Positions 23,882 through 31,997 of a stretch of DNA of 39,497 nt are shown here, piece by piece. The notes under the pieces were generated by a model, which had not been told where the DNA came from, made no database searches, and saw only the letters and a program-made list of their open reading frames with translations. Each line of letters opens with the position of its first letter. Position 1 is the stretch's first letter. The stretch covers positions 16,777 through 56,273 of the forward strand of contig PCVW01000003.1 in the NCBI GenBank assembly GCA_002787095.1. Direction: 5' to 3'. The DNA is from Candidatus Omnitrophica bacterium CG11_big_fil_rev_8_21_14_0_20_64_10. Lineage in GTDB: Bacteria > Omnitrophota > Gorgyraeia > 1-14-0-20-64-10. A program made the translations under genes and the position numbers.

Positions 23882-24532
23882 CTATCCCTGCGCGGCGGTC
23901 GCGAGCCGAACCTCGCCCGCTCCCGCGGTGATCAGCGCCCGGGCCGCCTCGCCGGCGGTCCGGCCGGTTGTCACCACATCGTCCACCAGCAGCAGGCGGC
24001 TTCCCCGAAGCGCCGCCGGCAGCCGGGCTTCGAAAGCCGACCGGACATTGGCCGCCCGGCGGCCTCTGGGCAGGGCGGCCTGGGGCCGGGTTGGAACCGG
24101 CCGGCTCAGCAGGGCAGTCTCCATTGGGATCAAAAGCCGTTCGGAGAGCCGGCGGGCCAGCAGTTCCGCCTGATTGAAGCCCCGCTCCCGGAGGCGAACC
24201 GGATGGAGGGGGATCGGAACGATTCGGTCCGCCGGGTCGGCTCCCATCCGGGCGGCGATCGTCTCCCCCATCCGGTCAGCCAGGAACCGGAGCGCGGCCC
24301 ACCGTCCCCGGTACTTGGCGTCGGAGACTAGGCGCCGGATCGGGTCCCTATAGGGGAAGGGACTGACCACCATCCTGCAACCGGCCACCGCCCGGGGCGG
24401 GGGGGTGTCCGGAAGTCCGGCTCGGCATGGGGGGCAGAGCGGCACCCGGTCCTCGGCGACCGGAAGGCCGCATTGCGCACAGTCGACCGGGAGCAGAAGA
24501 GAGCGAACGCCGGAGAGGAGTTCTGCGATCAC
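23882..24532 (-). CDS. comF: ComF family phosphoribosyltransferase-like protein
   Basis: 216 residues from the GTG at 24532; the upstream open frame lacks family sequence and is crossed by the promoter. An N-terminal zinc-finger pair (CAQC near 21, CPPC near 35), then the ComF domain with VPIPLHPVRLRERGFNQAELLA and the PRPP loop LLLVDDVVTTGRTAGEAARAL. ComF proteins take part in DNA uptake in competent bacteria. First gene of comF-lptF-lptG-zinc ribbon. Confidence 0.85.
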   Translation of the reverse strand: MIAELLSGVRSLLLPVDCAQCGLPVAEDRVPLCPPCRAGLPDTPPPRAVAGCRMVVSPFPYRDPIRRLVSDAKYRGRWAALRFLADRMGETIAARMGADPADRIVPIPLHPVRLRERGFNQAELLARRLSERLLIPMETALLSRPVPTRPQAALPRGRRAANVRSAFEARLPAALRGSRLLLVDDVVTTGRTAGEAARALITAGAGEVRLATAAQG

Positions 24533-24538
24533 GGCCTG

Positions 24539-24568
24539 AGCATAGCAGGGGGGTTGACCCTGTGTCAA
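24539..24568 (-). promoter_or_regulatory. Promoter of the comF-lptFG operon
   Basis: On the minus strand a perfect TTGACA (24568-24563), 18-nt spacer and TATGCT (24544-24539). The expected start (+1) is 24532, the first base of the GTG, which would make the mRNA leaderless. A perfect inverted repeat GTTGAC-N5-GTCAAC (24553-24569) covers the -35 and could be a repressor site. Confidence 0.65.
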
Positions 24569-24609
24569 CGCGGGGTCCCTTCCGGCTGTTGTCGGGGGCC
24601 GGATGCGGG

Positions 24610-24615
24610 TATAAT
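24610..24615 (+). promoter_or_regulatory. -10 box of the small secreted protein gene
   Basis: A perfect TATAAT. No good -35 is seen at 16-18 nt (TTGTCG is only 15 nt away). The leader of about 20 nt carries GGAAGGGGG before the ATG at 24642. Confidence 0.5.
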
Positions 24616-24641
24616 TGGGGGGAGTGGAAGGGGGTTTTTGG

Positions 24642-25031
24642 ATGAAACGACTTGCAGCCTTTTTCCTGATTGGGATGTTTGGGGTCCTGTCTCCGCTTCC
24701 GGCCTTCTCCGAGGAGGGGGCGGCGGCCCCCGCCGCTCCTGTGTCGACTTCGGTCCCGCCTCCCCCCGCGCTGCGGCCCATCGTGATCACCTTTTCCGGA
24801 AGTCTGAGCTCGGTCGATTCCAAATCCACCCCGCCGGTCGTTGAAGTGGAGGACCGGTACGGGGTCGAGAAGAAGATTGTCGTTCCCGACTCCGCTCAGA
24901 TCGCCGCCTCCGGCAAGGTCCGGCCTCTCAAGGAACTGAAGCTGGGGCAGGGCCTGACCGTTGAATACACCTATGATGTGGCGACCGGCACCCGGACGGC
25001 CCTGAAGATCACCGCCGAGGAATCTTCCTGA
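24642..25031 (+). CDS. Small secreted protein, unknown family
   Basis: 129 residues. Signal peptide MKRLAAFFLIGMFGVLSPL with likely cleavage near AFS-EE. An Ala/Pro-rich stretch (about 25-45) leads to a compact domain of about 75 residues with alternating strands (PIVITFSGSLSSVD, VVEVEDRYGVEKKIVV, GLTVEYTYDV). It looks like a small beta-barrel that would sit in the periplasm. The stop overlaps a CTG that probably starts the next gene. Confidence 0.72.
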   Translation: MKRLAAFFLIGMFGVLSPLPAFSEEGAAAPAAPVSTSVPPPPALRPIVITFSGSLSSVDSKSTPPVVEVEDRYGVEKKIVVPDSAQIAASGKVRPLKELKLGQGLTVEYTYDVATGTRTALKITAEESS

Positions 25032-26410
25032 CCCCTCCTTCCCCGAGGCCGGGGCAGACCGTTCCGTTTCAAATCCTGGAACTGGCCCCGAAAGGGTTGG
25101 GCCGCTCCCTTCACAACGGCCGTCCCTTCTTCGTGCGCGGGGCTCTGCCCGGAGAGACAGGAACCGCCCGGGTTGTGCGGGTCCGGCGGGGGGAGGTTGA
25201 GGCGGTCCTGGAGACTCTGCAGACTGTTTCTCCGGCCCGGGTGGAGCCCCGCTGTTCCCATTTTGGGGCCTGCGGCGGCTGTGACCTGCAGCACCTCAAC
25301 CATCGGGGCCAGATGGATTGGAAGCGGGGTTTCCTGGACCGGATCCTTCGGCGGGAGGCCGGTTTGGCCGATCTGCCGGAGATCCCGGTCGTTCATCTGG
25401 AGGAGCCCTGGCGCTACCGGAACAAGCTGGAGCTGACCTTCAGCCAGGAAGGAGGCCGGGTCATTTTGGGTTTTCATCGGCGGGGCTCCTTTCAGCGCGT
25501 GGTGGAGATCGAGGATTGCCCGATCGGCCCGCCGGGGATTGGCCGGCTTTTGCGGGAGATTCGGGCCGGGGTGGCCCCGCTTGAGCTTCCCCCTTACGAC
25601 CCCAAACGGCACACCGGCTTCTGGCGCTTCGCGGTGGTCCGCTACAGCCGACAGATGGACGGCTTCCTCTTGATGATCATCACGACCGCCGGAGAGCGGG
25701 CCCCCCTGGACCGGCTCGCTGAGCATCTCTTTTCCAAGCTGCCGGACTTAAGGGGGCTCCTCTGGGGGATCTCCGACAGCCTCGCCGATGCGGCCCAGGC
25801 CTCGGAGATCATCCCGATCCGGGGCGCCGAGCGGCTCACCGACCAGGTGGGGGCGGTCCGCTTCGAGCTTGGTCCGACCTGCTTCGTCCAACCGAACCTG
25901 ATGCTGGCCGACCGAGTCTACCGGGCCATCACGGAGGCGGCCGGCCTCTCCGGCCGGCAGGAGGTTTACGATCTCTACTCCGGGATCGGGCTGATCGGTC
26001 TGGCGCTGGCGCCGGACAGCGCCCGGGTGATCAGCGTGGAATCGGAGCCGGAGAATGTCCTCTTCGCCCGCCGCAACGCGGTGTTGAGCGGGGTCAAGAA
26101 CGCTCTGTTCATCGAAGGGAAGGTGGAGGACCTGCTCAAAGGGGGGACCCTCTTCCGGGAGAGCGCCGGGCCGGCTGTGGTGGTGCTGGATCCGCCCCGG
26201 GCCGGCCTGCATGGGGAGGTGCCGGCGCCGCTTCTGGCGGCCCGCCCGGACCGGATCGTCTACCTCTCCTGCAACCCGATGAGTCTGGCGAGGGACTTGA
26301 AGGTGATTCGGCTCAGGGACCCGGACCTCAACCTCTCGGCCCTGCGGCTGTTCGACTTCTTCCCCCAAACCAGCCACATGGAGGTCCTCGCGGTCCTCAC
26401 CCGCTCATAA
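25028..26410 (+). CDS. rlmD: RNA m5U methyltransferase (RlmD/RumA family)
   Basis: Methylates a uridine in 23S rRNA (or tRNA) using SAM. The iron-sulfur cysteines (CSHFGACGGC and EDCPIG), the SAM region DLYSGIGLIGLALA, LDPPRAGLH and the catalytic cysteine in YLSCNP are all present. The N-terminal TRAM domain needs the segment QTVPFQILELAPKGLG, which lies upstream of the first common start (TTG 25097). The best start is CTG 25028: it overlaps the previous stop as CTGA and has GAGGA at 6-nt spacing. That gives 460 residues. RlmC, RlmD and TrmA-like members cannot be fully separated. Confidence 0.87.
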   Translation: MTPPSPRPGQTVPFQILELAPKGLGRSLHNGRPFFVRGALPGETGTARVVRVRRGEVEAVLETLQTVSPARVEPRCSHFGACGGCDLQHLNHRGQMDWKRGFLDRILRREAGLADLPEIPVVHLEEPWRYRNKLELTFSQEGGRVILGFHRRGSFQRVVEIEDCPIGPPGIGRLLREIRAGVAPLELPPYDPKRHTGFWRFAVVRYSRQMDGFLLMIITTAGERAPLDRLAEHLFSKLPDLRGLLWGISDSLADAAQASEIIPIRGAERLTDQVGAVRFELGPTCFVQPNLMLADRVYRAITEAAGLSGRQEVYDLYSGIGLIGLALAPDSARVISVESEPENVLFARRNAVLSGVKNALFIEGKVEDLLKGGTLFRESAGPAVVVLDPPRAGLHGEVPAPLLAARPDRIVYLSCNPMSLARDLKVIRLRDPDLNLSALRLFDFFPQTSHMEVLAVLTRS

Positions 26411-26443
26411 CAGTCTCCGGCTGCAGCGGGGCGGGGTGGAAGT

Positions 26444-26788
26444 CTAGGAGAGGAGGCGGTAGCCCTGCTCCTGGAGAATGATCAGTTTTCCGGAGAAATC
26501 CTTTTCGGAGGGGAGTTTTTCCAAGAGCAGCGTCAGAGCGGAAATGAGTTTATCAAGCTGGGGCGGGTGAATGCTCAAGACGACGACTCCGGCCGACTTT
26601 TCCGGCGGATACATGAAACGGTTGGAGAAATCCTTGTCCCGGGTGATCAGCACTCTCGACTCGGTCCGGGCCAGGCCGATGACCTGACCATTTTTGAAGC
26701 CGGAGGGGACACGGATGGCATCATGGCCTGCTTCCTTGAGCCAGTCGATCAGTTTGACATGGACATCCTCGTCCAGAAGAAATCGCAT
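26444..26788 (-). CDS. DUF5615 PIN-like toxin
   Basis: 114 residues. The start FLLDEDVHVKLIDWLKEAGHD and the later VLITRDKDFSNR give the spaced acidic residues of PIN-like nucleases. Such proteins pair with DUF433 antitoxins and probably cleave RNA. It begins one base after the antitoxin stop on the same strand. Confidence 0.85.
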   Translation of the reverse strand: MRFLLDEDVHVKLIDWLKEAGHDAIRVPSGFKNGQVIGLARTESRVLITRDKDFSNRFMYPPEKSAGVVVLSIHPPQLDKLISALTLLLEKLPSEKDFSGKLIILQEQGYRLLS

Positions 26789-26789
26789 G

Positions 26790-27029
26790 CTACGCGGAGC
26801 GGCGGAAGGAAATGAACTGCTCGTTGTCCAGGAGCTCGGAAGCCAGATGCAGGGCGGCCTGGATGTGCTGAGGGGTCAGGCCAGGATAGGCCTCCAGGAT
26901 TTGGCGAGTGGATTGTCCCCCCTCAAAAAGTTCCAGAACGGAGGCCACCATGATTCGGGTTCCCTTGAAGCAGGGTTTCCCGTGGCAAACCTCCGGGTCG
27001 GCGGAGACATAATCTTCGGTTTTGATCAT
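26790..27029 (-). CDS. DUF433 antitoxin
   Basis: 79 residues. The DUF433 pattern is clear: VCHGKPCFKGTRIMVASVLELF, a Q-STRQILEAYPGLTPQHIQAAL helix-turn-helix, and a short tail. The protein likely binds its own promoter and neutralises the toxin. A TATACT box (27052-27047, minus strand) lies about 18 nt before the ATG. Confidence 0.87.
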   Translation of the reverse strand: MIKTEDYVSADPEVCHGKPCFKGTRIMVASVLELFEGGQSTRQILEAYPGLTPQHIQAALHLASELLDNEQFISFRRSA

Positions 27030-27066
27030 CGGACGCCCTCAGGACAAGTATACCACCGATGAGATG

Positions 27067-27765
27067 TTAGGCGGAGAATTGGGCTTCCAGGCTCGAGAGG
27101 ACCTCCGGCAGGGTCAGGGACTCCATTCCGGCGTTAAAGAGACCCACATCCACAAGGAACCGGTTCCGGCCGGCTTCTTCACTCCGGGAGTAGTGGGCGA
27201 TGGCTTCGGCCGCCGCCAGCGGGATCGCCTGAGGCAGCAGCGGGGCGGCCTCGGTGCTCTCGGGGTCTCGCACCGCTTGAATTACCCGATAACCCCGCGC
27301 GGCGTAATCTTCCAAGCCGGCGGCCGTCAGCAAGTCCAGCCGAAGACTGCTGTTATCCGACCAATCAAATGCCGCGCGCAGATTTCCTTCAAGCCCGAAC
27401 AGATCCACCCGGCTGTCCAGGTCGTCCGGGGCAACCCCCAACAGGTCCGGAGCGAACAGGACCGCGATCTTGTCCTGAGCCGCCGCGGCTTCCCGAACCA
27501 AGCTCACGGTCTCCGCCTCCAGCCCGCCGGCCCGAGGCGGCCCGTCGGATTGGGCGGCTCCGGCGGCGGGAGGGGAGGCCGGAGAAGATGCCTCCCGGCC
27601 GCCGGTCAGCACCAGCGTCAGCTCGTTGACGAGGTCTGGGTTTTCCTCCATCCCGGCGTTGACAGGGCGCAGGGCTTGGGCCGGGCGGGGTACAATTAGG
27701 GAGACCGTTAGCAAAACGACGAGAAATCTCGGCGCGGGCCAACTTGGCCCAAGGGGTCGGTTCAT
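27067..27765 (-). CDS. Secreted protein of unknown family with Rossmann-like domain
   Basis: 232 residues from ATG 27765. The signal peptide has a hydrophobic core FLVVLLTVSLIVP and probable cleavage after PAQA, followed directly by LRP. An Ala/Pro/Gly-rich linker (about 60-85) leads to a domain with alternating strands and helices (DKIAVLFAPDLLG, YRVIQAVRD, RFLVDVGLFNAGMESL). The plan (signal peptide, LR, linker, alpha/beta C-terminal domain) matches that of the 1199-residue protein at 2100. No function can be assigned. Confidence 0.7.
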   Translation of the reverse strand: MNRPLGPSWPAPRFLVVLLTVSLIVPRPAQALRPVNAGMEENPDLVNELTLVLTGGREASSPASPPAAGAAQSDGPPRAGGLEAETVSLVREAAAAQDKIAVLFAPDLLGVAPDDLDSRVDLFGLEGNLRAAFDWSDNSSLRLDLLTAAGLEDYAARGYRVIQAVRDPESTEAAPLLPQAIPLAAAEAIAHYSRSEEAGRNRFLVDVGLFNAGMESLTLPEVLSSLEAQFSA

Positions 27766-27860
27766 ACGGGAAGGTCTACCCGGCCGGCCCGATAAATTCA
27801 ACAGAGACTGTCTAAAACTTTCACACACTAACCATCGGACGAAGATTTGTCTGGGGCAAG

Positions 27861-27890
27861 TTGACTTTGAAGCGCCGCGGCGGGTAAGAT
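27861..27890 (+). promoter_or_regulatory. Promoter of the bifunctional nuclease gene
   Basis: TTGACT (27861-27866), 18-nt spacer, TAAGAT (27885-27890). Predicted start near 27897, then GGGAG and the ATG at 27911. Confidence 0.6.
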
Positions 27891-27910
27891 TCACCACGGG
27901 AGCCCATTCG

Positions 27911-28459
27911 ATGACAAAGGACGGAACCGGAAGCCGATCCGGCGGGGCCGGAGCGGCGAAGGAGGCCAAGATCTTCTCGCTCGTCCTGATCCCCCTCCTG
28001 GGACAGTATGTCGTGACCCTGGAGGAGGTGGCCGGCCAGCGGTTGATCCCGATCTGGATCGGGGTCAATGAGGGCAACGCGATCGGGCTCAAGCTCCAGG
28101 AAGAGCAGCTCCCCCGTCCGATGACCCACGACCTGATGTCCAATCTCCTGGATATGTTCCGGATCAAGGTGGAGCGGATCGTCGTCACCGACCTCAAGGA
28201 GGGGACCTACTACGCGGTGCTTCACCTCATGGAGGGGAGCCGCCGTTTCAAGGTGGATTGCCGCCCCTCTGACGCGATGGCGCTTGCCGTCCGGACCCAG
28301 TCCCCGATTTTCATCGAAGAGCGGGTCCTCAAGAAGTGTCCGGTGATCATGAAACCGATCTCCGAGGATGATGTCGCCAAGTTCAAGAAGGAAATCCAGG
28401 GGTTGAAGCCGGAGGATTTCTTCAAGGATTTGGAAGGTCCCACCCCCCACAATCCCTGA
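27911..28459 (+). CDS. Bifunctional nuclease family protein (DUF151)
   Basis: 182 residues. Matches the BFN/DUF151 domain: LLGQYVVTLEE, RLIPIWIGVNEGNAIGLKL, RPMTHDLM, VTDLKEGTYYAVLHL and the signature CRPSDAMALAVRTQSPIF. Members are often called bifunctional DNase/RNase, though the activity is poorly tested in most lineages. An N-terminal Gly/Ser-rich tail of about 20 residues precedes the domain, and the C-terminal part (about 145-182) is charged. Confidence 0.87.
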   Translation: MTKDGTGSRSGGAGAAKEAKIFSLVLIPLLGQYVVTLEEVAGQRLIPIWIGVNEGNAIGLKLQEEQLPRPMTHDLMSNLLDMFRIKVERIVVTDLKEGTYYAVLHLMEGSRRFKVDCRPSDAMALAVRTQSPIFIEERVLKKCPVIMKPISEDDVAKFKKEIQGLKPEDFFKDLEGPTPHNP

Positions 28460-28548
28460 AAATCCAGGTATACTTCTGACCGGGGCTTGAGAAAGCTTGT
28501 TTTTCTATCCCCTTGTCCCATTAGGGGTTAATTCTATTAGGGGGGTGC

Positions 28549-28923
28549 ATGAGGCTGGTGGAGGAAAAAGAGGCGGCAGGCAGTATCAAAAAGATTTTCG
28601 AGGAGGTCAAGCGGACCCTCCAACTGCCGTTCGTCCCGAAGATCTTCCGGGCGCTGGCGGCCGCCCCGGACCGGCTGGAGGCCGTCTGGGGGGAGCTTCG
28701 GGAGCAGGTGGGGTCCGGACACCTGGATCTGCGCTCCAAGGGGGTCGCCGCTTTCGCCGTTTCCGAGGCGATGGAAAGCGCTTACTTCTCGCCGATCTAC
28801 GCCAGCGCGCTCAAGCGCCTCGGCGTCCGGGATGAGGAGTTGGAGGAGATTCGGCGCCTGGCCGCGCTTCTCAAACAGCTCAATCGGACCGCCGCCGATT
28901 GGAAGTTGGAGCCGGAACTGTGA
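28549..28923 (+). CDS. AhpD/CMD-like helical protein without redox cysteines
   Basis: 124 residues, all-helical pattern. VEEKEAAGSIKKIFEEVKRTLQLPFVP and LDLRSKGVAAFAVSEAMESAYFSPIY follow the AhpD-like/carboxymuconolactone decarboxylase layout. Where AhpD proteins have the CxxC redox pair and a histidine, this one has AYFSPIYAS and no cysteine at all in the protein. It is therefore not a peroxidase of the usual kind. It is coupled by GTGA to the debranching enzyme gene. Confidence 0.7.
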   Translation: MRLVEEKEAAGSIKKIFEEVKRTLQLPFVPKIFRALAAAPDRLEAVWGELREQVGSGHLDLRSKGVAAFAVSEAMESAYFSPIYASALKRLGVRDEELEEIRRLAALLKQLNRTAADWKLEPEL

Positions 28924-31019
28924 GCCCGCCCCTGCGCAAGCATGCCGGCGCCAACCGGCGCCATCTGGAGGCAGGGGGACTGCCGGTCCTGCCGGCGTTG
29001 CCGCTGAAGAACCTTAAGCCGATCTTTCTCGACTTCGACGATTCGATGGATCCGGCCGCCTGGGCCCGCCGGATCTGGTGGGTCTCCAACGGCATCGGCG
29101 GCTACGCGGCCGGCGCGATCACCGGGATGAACAGCTGCCGCAGCCACGGGCTTTTGGCCGCCGCGCTCGATCCACCGGCCGGCCGGGTCCTGATGCTCTC
29201 CAAGTTCGAAGAGACGCTGGTGGCGGCTCCGCGGGGCCGCTACGAGCTGTCGGTCAACCGCCATCCCGGCACCTTCCACCCGGAGGGACACCGCTACCTG
29301 GTTCAATTCCGGCTGGATCCCTGGCCGACCTTCCTCTACCGGATTGGCGGGATCCTGCTGGAGAAGTGGGTCTTCATGCTGCCGGGGGAGAATGCGACGG
29401 TCGTCGGCTACGCTCTGCATGCCGCTCCGGGGCCGGTCCGTTTGAATCTCAGGCCGCTGATTCCGCTTCGTCCGCTCGACCGGTTGACGACCGAGCGGGT
29501 GGCTGACCCGCCGAAATGCGTCGAACGGCCCGGCGAGGTGACGATCGAATCGCCGGAGGTTCCGGTCCCGCTGGTTCTGCACCACAGCGCCGAATGGGTG
29601 GAGTCGGCCCCCTGCTGGGTCCGAGGAGTCGTTTATCCGGAGGACCGTTTCTCCCCGGGCGCTCGGGAGGATCTCTGGTCCTTCGGGGAGCTGGTCCACC
29701 TGCTGCGGGTGGGGGAGGCGGTCGCGGTCGTGGCCTCGACCGGACGGCAGGGGACCGCCGAGCCGGCTTTCCACCAGCGGCGGGTGGAGAACACCTTGAC
29801 GGTCGCCGCCCGGCTTCAGGATCCCCCGGGCGCCGGGACGCTGGCGGCCCGGCTTTCCTGGAGCGCCGAGCAGTTCCTGGTCCGCAAGAAACCGCTCGAT
29901 GAACGGCTCTTCCTGCAGGGGGCGGCCCCGACCGGGCCGCCGGCCGGGCGGGAAGCATTGATCGCCCTGCCGGGGCTGCTGCTGGCGACCGGCCGGCAGG
30001 AGCCGGCGCGGGCGGTCCTGGAGACCCTGGCCCGGGAGGTCAAGGACGGGCTGGTGCCGGTCCGCTTTTCGGAAGAGGGCTGCTTCCCGGAGTACGATTC
30101 GGCCGACACCTCCCTCTGGTTCATCTGGGCGGTCTGGCATTACTGGAAGAGCACCCGGGATCTCAAGTTCATCCGAAAATCCCTCCTCCTCCCGATGGAG
30201 GAGATCATCCAGGGGTACCTGGACGGGACCCTCTTCGGGATCGGCATGGAGGAGGACGGCCTGGTGGTCCTGCCCGATGAAACGCTGCCGCTGACCTGGA
30301 TGGACGCCTGGGAGCCGGGCAAGACCCGCTCCGCTCCCGGCTGCGCGGTGACCCCCCGCAACGGCTGTCCGGTCGAGATCAACGCCCTTTGGTACTGCGC
30401 GCTGAAGATCATGGAGACGCTGGAGGAGGAGATGGGGCGGCGGCGGGCCGCCACCTTCCACCGGCTCGCCCACCTGGTGCAGGGGCGCTTCCAGCAGGTG
30501 TTCGTCTCTCCGACCGGCGCGGTCTACGACCGGGTCCTCGAGGGGCTGCAGGATCCCTCGCACCGCCCCAACGCCCTGATCGCCGCCGGCCTGCCGTTCA
30601 CCCCCTTCTCCAAGGAACAGGCGGCGCGGGTTCTCGCCGACGCCGAACGGGAGCTGTTGACGCCGTTCGGCCTCAGGACCCTGTCGCCCAAGGACGGCCG
30701 GTATCAGGGCCGCTGCGCCGGGAACCTGAAGGCGCAGGCGCAGGCGATGCACCAGGGGACGGTCTGGAGCTGGCTGATGGGCCCATATGTCTCGACGGTC
30801 CTCAAAGTCCGGCGGCTGACCCGCTCGGTGCAGAGCGATCTGAAGGGAAGGATTGGGTTCTTCCTGGAGCAGATGGAACGGCGGCACCTGGGGATTGTTC
30901 CGGCTCTCTTCGACGGGGATGCGCCGCACGCGCCCCGGGCGGGGGCGGGCGCCGAGGCGGCCGCGGCCGGCATGCTGCTCAAGGGGATCCAGGAGGCCAA
31001 GCTCAGGGAGCGCGCGTGA
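28920..31019 (+). CDS. Glycogen debranching enzyme (amylo-alpha-1,6-glucosidase)
   Basis: 699 residues from GTG 28920, which overlaps the previous stop (GTGA) with GGAG 6 nt before it. The N-terminal beta domain shows WWVSNGIGGYAAGAITGMNSCRSHGLL; the C-terminal (alpha/alpha)6 glucosidase domain shows EYDSADTSLWFIWAV, TWMDAW, VEINALWYCALKIM, and NLKAQAQAMHQGTVWSWLMGPY. These are hallmarks of the GH133-like bacterial/archaeal debranching enzymes. It removes alpha-1,6 branches of glycogen. Confidence 0.93.
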   Translation: MSPPLRKHAGANRRHLEAGGLPVLPALPLKNLKPIFLDFDDSMDPAAWARRIWWVSNGIGGYAAGAITGMNSCRSHGLLAAALDPPAGRVLMLSKFEETLVAAPRGRYELSVNRHPGTFHPEGHRYLVQFRLDPWPTFLYRIGGILLEKWVFMLPGENATVVGYALHAAPGPVRLNLRPLIPLRPLDRLTTERVADPPKCVERPGEVTIESPEVPVPLVLHHSAEWVESAPCWVRGVVYPEDRFSPGAREDLWSFGELVHLLRVGEAVAVVASTGRQGTAEPAFHQRRVENTLTVAARLQDPPGAGTLAARLSWSAEQFLVRKKPLDERLFLQGAAPTGPPAGREALIALPGLLLATGRQEPARAVLETLAREVKDGLVPVRFSEEGCFPEYDSADTSLWFIWAVWHYWKSTRDLKFIRKSLLLPMEEIIQGYLDGTLFGIGMEEDGLVVLPDETLPLTWMDAWEPGKTRSAPGCAVTPRNGCPVEINALWYCALKIMETLEEEMGRRRAATFHRLAHLVQGRFQQVFVSPTGAVYDRVLEGLQDPSHRPNALIAAGLPFTPFSKEQAARVLADAERELLTPFGLRTLSPKDGRYQGRCAGNLKAQAQAMHQGTVWSWLMGPYVSTVLKVRRLTRSVQSDLKGRIGFFLEQMERRHLGIVPALFDGDAPHAPRAGAGAEAAAAGMLLKGIQEAKLRERA

Positions 31020-31023
31020 TAGA

Positions 31024-31545
31024 ATGAGCCCGATGCGGAACGAGAAGGGGTTGACCCTCGTGGAGATCATTATCGCCGCCTTCCTGGTCGGCGTGGTGGC
31101 GCTCGGGATCGGGTCGCTGATGAGCACCTTCTCCTCCCAGATGGTCCAGACCGCCGGGACGATGACCGGCCAGGCCGATGCCAACTTCGCGATGGAGCAC
31201 ATGAAGCGGTACCTGGCTCAGGCGACCAGCTTCGTGCTGGTGGATGTGGACGGCAACGGCGATTTTGAGCGGATCGAGTTCACCCGGATCCCAACGGTGG
31301 GGGCGGTCGAAGCCGAGTGCGCCTATGAATGGATCACCGCCGGCGGCAGCTTCGTGCGGTACACTGAGGACACCGATGCCAACGGGACCAACGACATCAC
31401 CGAAACCTTGACGGATCGAGTGAACCTGCTGGATTTCAACGATCCGACCGCCAACGAGATCGAGGTGGAGCTGGAGGTTCAACCCGCCGCGTCGCCCCGG
31501 CCTTCCCGCATGCGGACGACGGTCAGCCCCCGGGGGATTCCGTGA
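31024..31545 (+). CDS. Type IV pilin-like protein (prepilin N-terminus), first of three
   Basis: 173 residues (another ATG lies 9 bp further in). The prepilin peptidase site is NEKG/LTLVEI with the glutamate at mature position 5, followed by a hydrophobic helix IIAAFLVGVVALGIGSLM. The remainder is an Asp/Thr-rich globular domain with a DVDGNGDFE loop that could bind calcium. It could belong to a type IV pilus or a type II secretion pseudopilus. Confidence 0.85.
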   Translation: MSPMRNEKGLTLVEIIIAAFLVGVVALGIGSLMSTFSSQMVQTAGTMTGQADANFAMEHMKRYLAQATSFVLVDVDGNGDFERIEFTRIPTVGAVEAECAYEWITAGGSFVRYTEDTDANGTNDITETLTDRVNLLDFNDPTANEIEVELEVQPAASPRPSRMRTTVSPRGIP

Positions 31546-31997
31546 ATCGTCCTCTCGCCAATGAGCGGGGAGCGGCGCTGGCGATGACGATCGCCGCGGC
31601 CTTGCTGATCACCGGGATGGTGGTGTTGATGTCCCGGATGACGATGCGCCGGTTTGAGTCGGCCTCTTTCCGGAGTGACCGTCTGGCGGCGCTGAATCTC
31701 AGCGAGGCGGGCACCCGCTACGCCTGGGCCCGTCTCAGCAGCGGGACCGATACCCTCGCGGCGGACGCGGAGGCCGCCGGGGACGACACCGAGTACATCA
31801 TTGCTTCGGCAACCCCCTCTCCGGTCTCCGGTTTGGTGCCGGACGAGACCGATCCCATGCTGCGGCTCAACGGCCGGGAGATTGAGGTGCGGGTGATTTG
31901 GCAGAATCCGGACGGGACGCAGGGACCGGCCCTGCCCAACGGCGCGGAGTTTGAGGTGCATGTCTACACCGACTACGGATACGGACCGGACACATGA
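31542..31997 (+). CDS. PilX-like pilus assembly protein
   Basis: 151 residues from a GTG overlapping the previous stop (GTGA). Short N-terminus with NERGAALAMTIAAALLITGMVV, the membrane segment of PilX-like minor pilus proteins, which lack the usual E5. A mixed globular domain follows (EAGTRYAWARL near 55). It overlaps the next gene by ATGA. Confidence 0.72.
   Translation: MNRPLANERGAALAMTIAAALLITGMVVLMSRMTMRRFESASFRSDRLAALNLSEAGTRYAWARLSSGTDTLAADAEAAGDDTEYIIASATPSPVSGLVPDETDPMLRLNGREIEVRVIWQNPDGTQGPALPNGAEFEVHVYTDYGYGPDT

Noticed and set aside
27659-27696. TTGACA...TACAAT as a promoter
   Set aside because: The spacer is 26 nt, far from the 16-18 nt needed, and it lies inside the minus-strand secreted-protein gene.
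28797-31202. An 801-codon minus-strand frame opposite the debranching enzyme
   Set aside because: The plus-strand frame has all glucosidase motifs; the minus frame has none.
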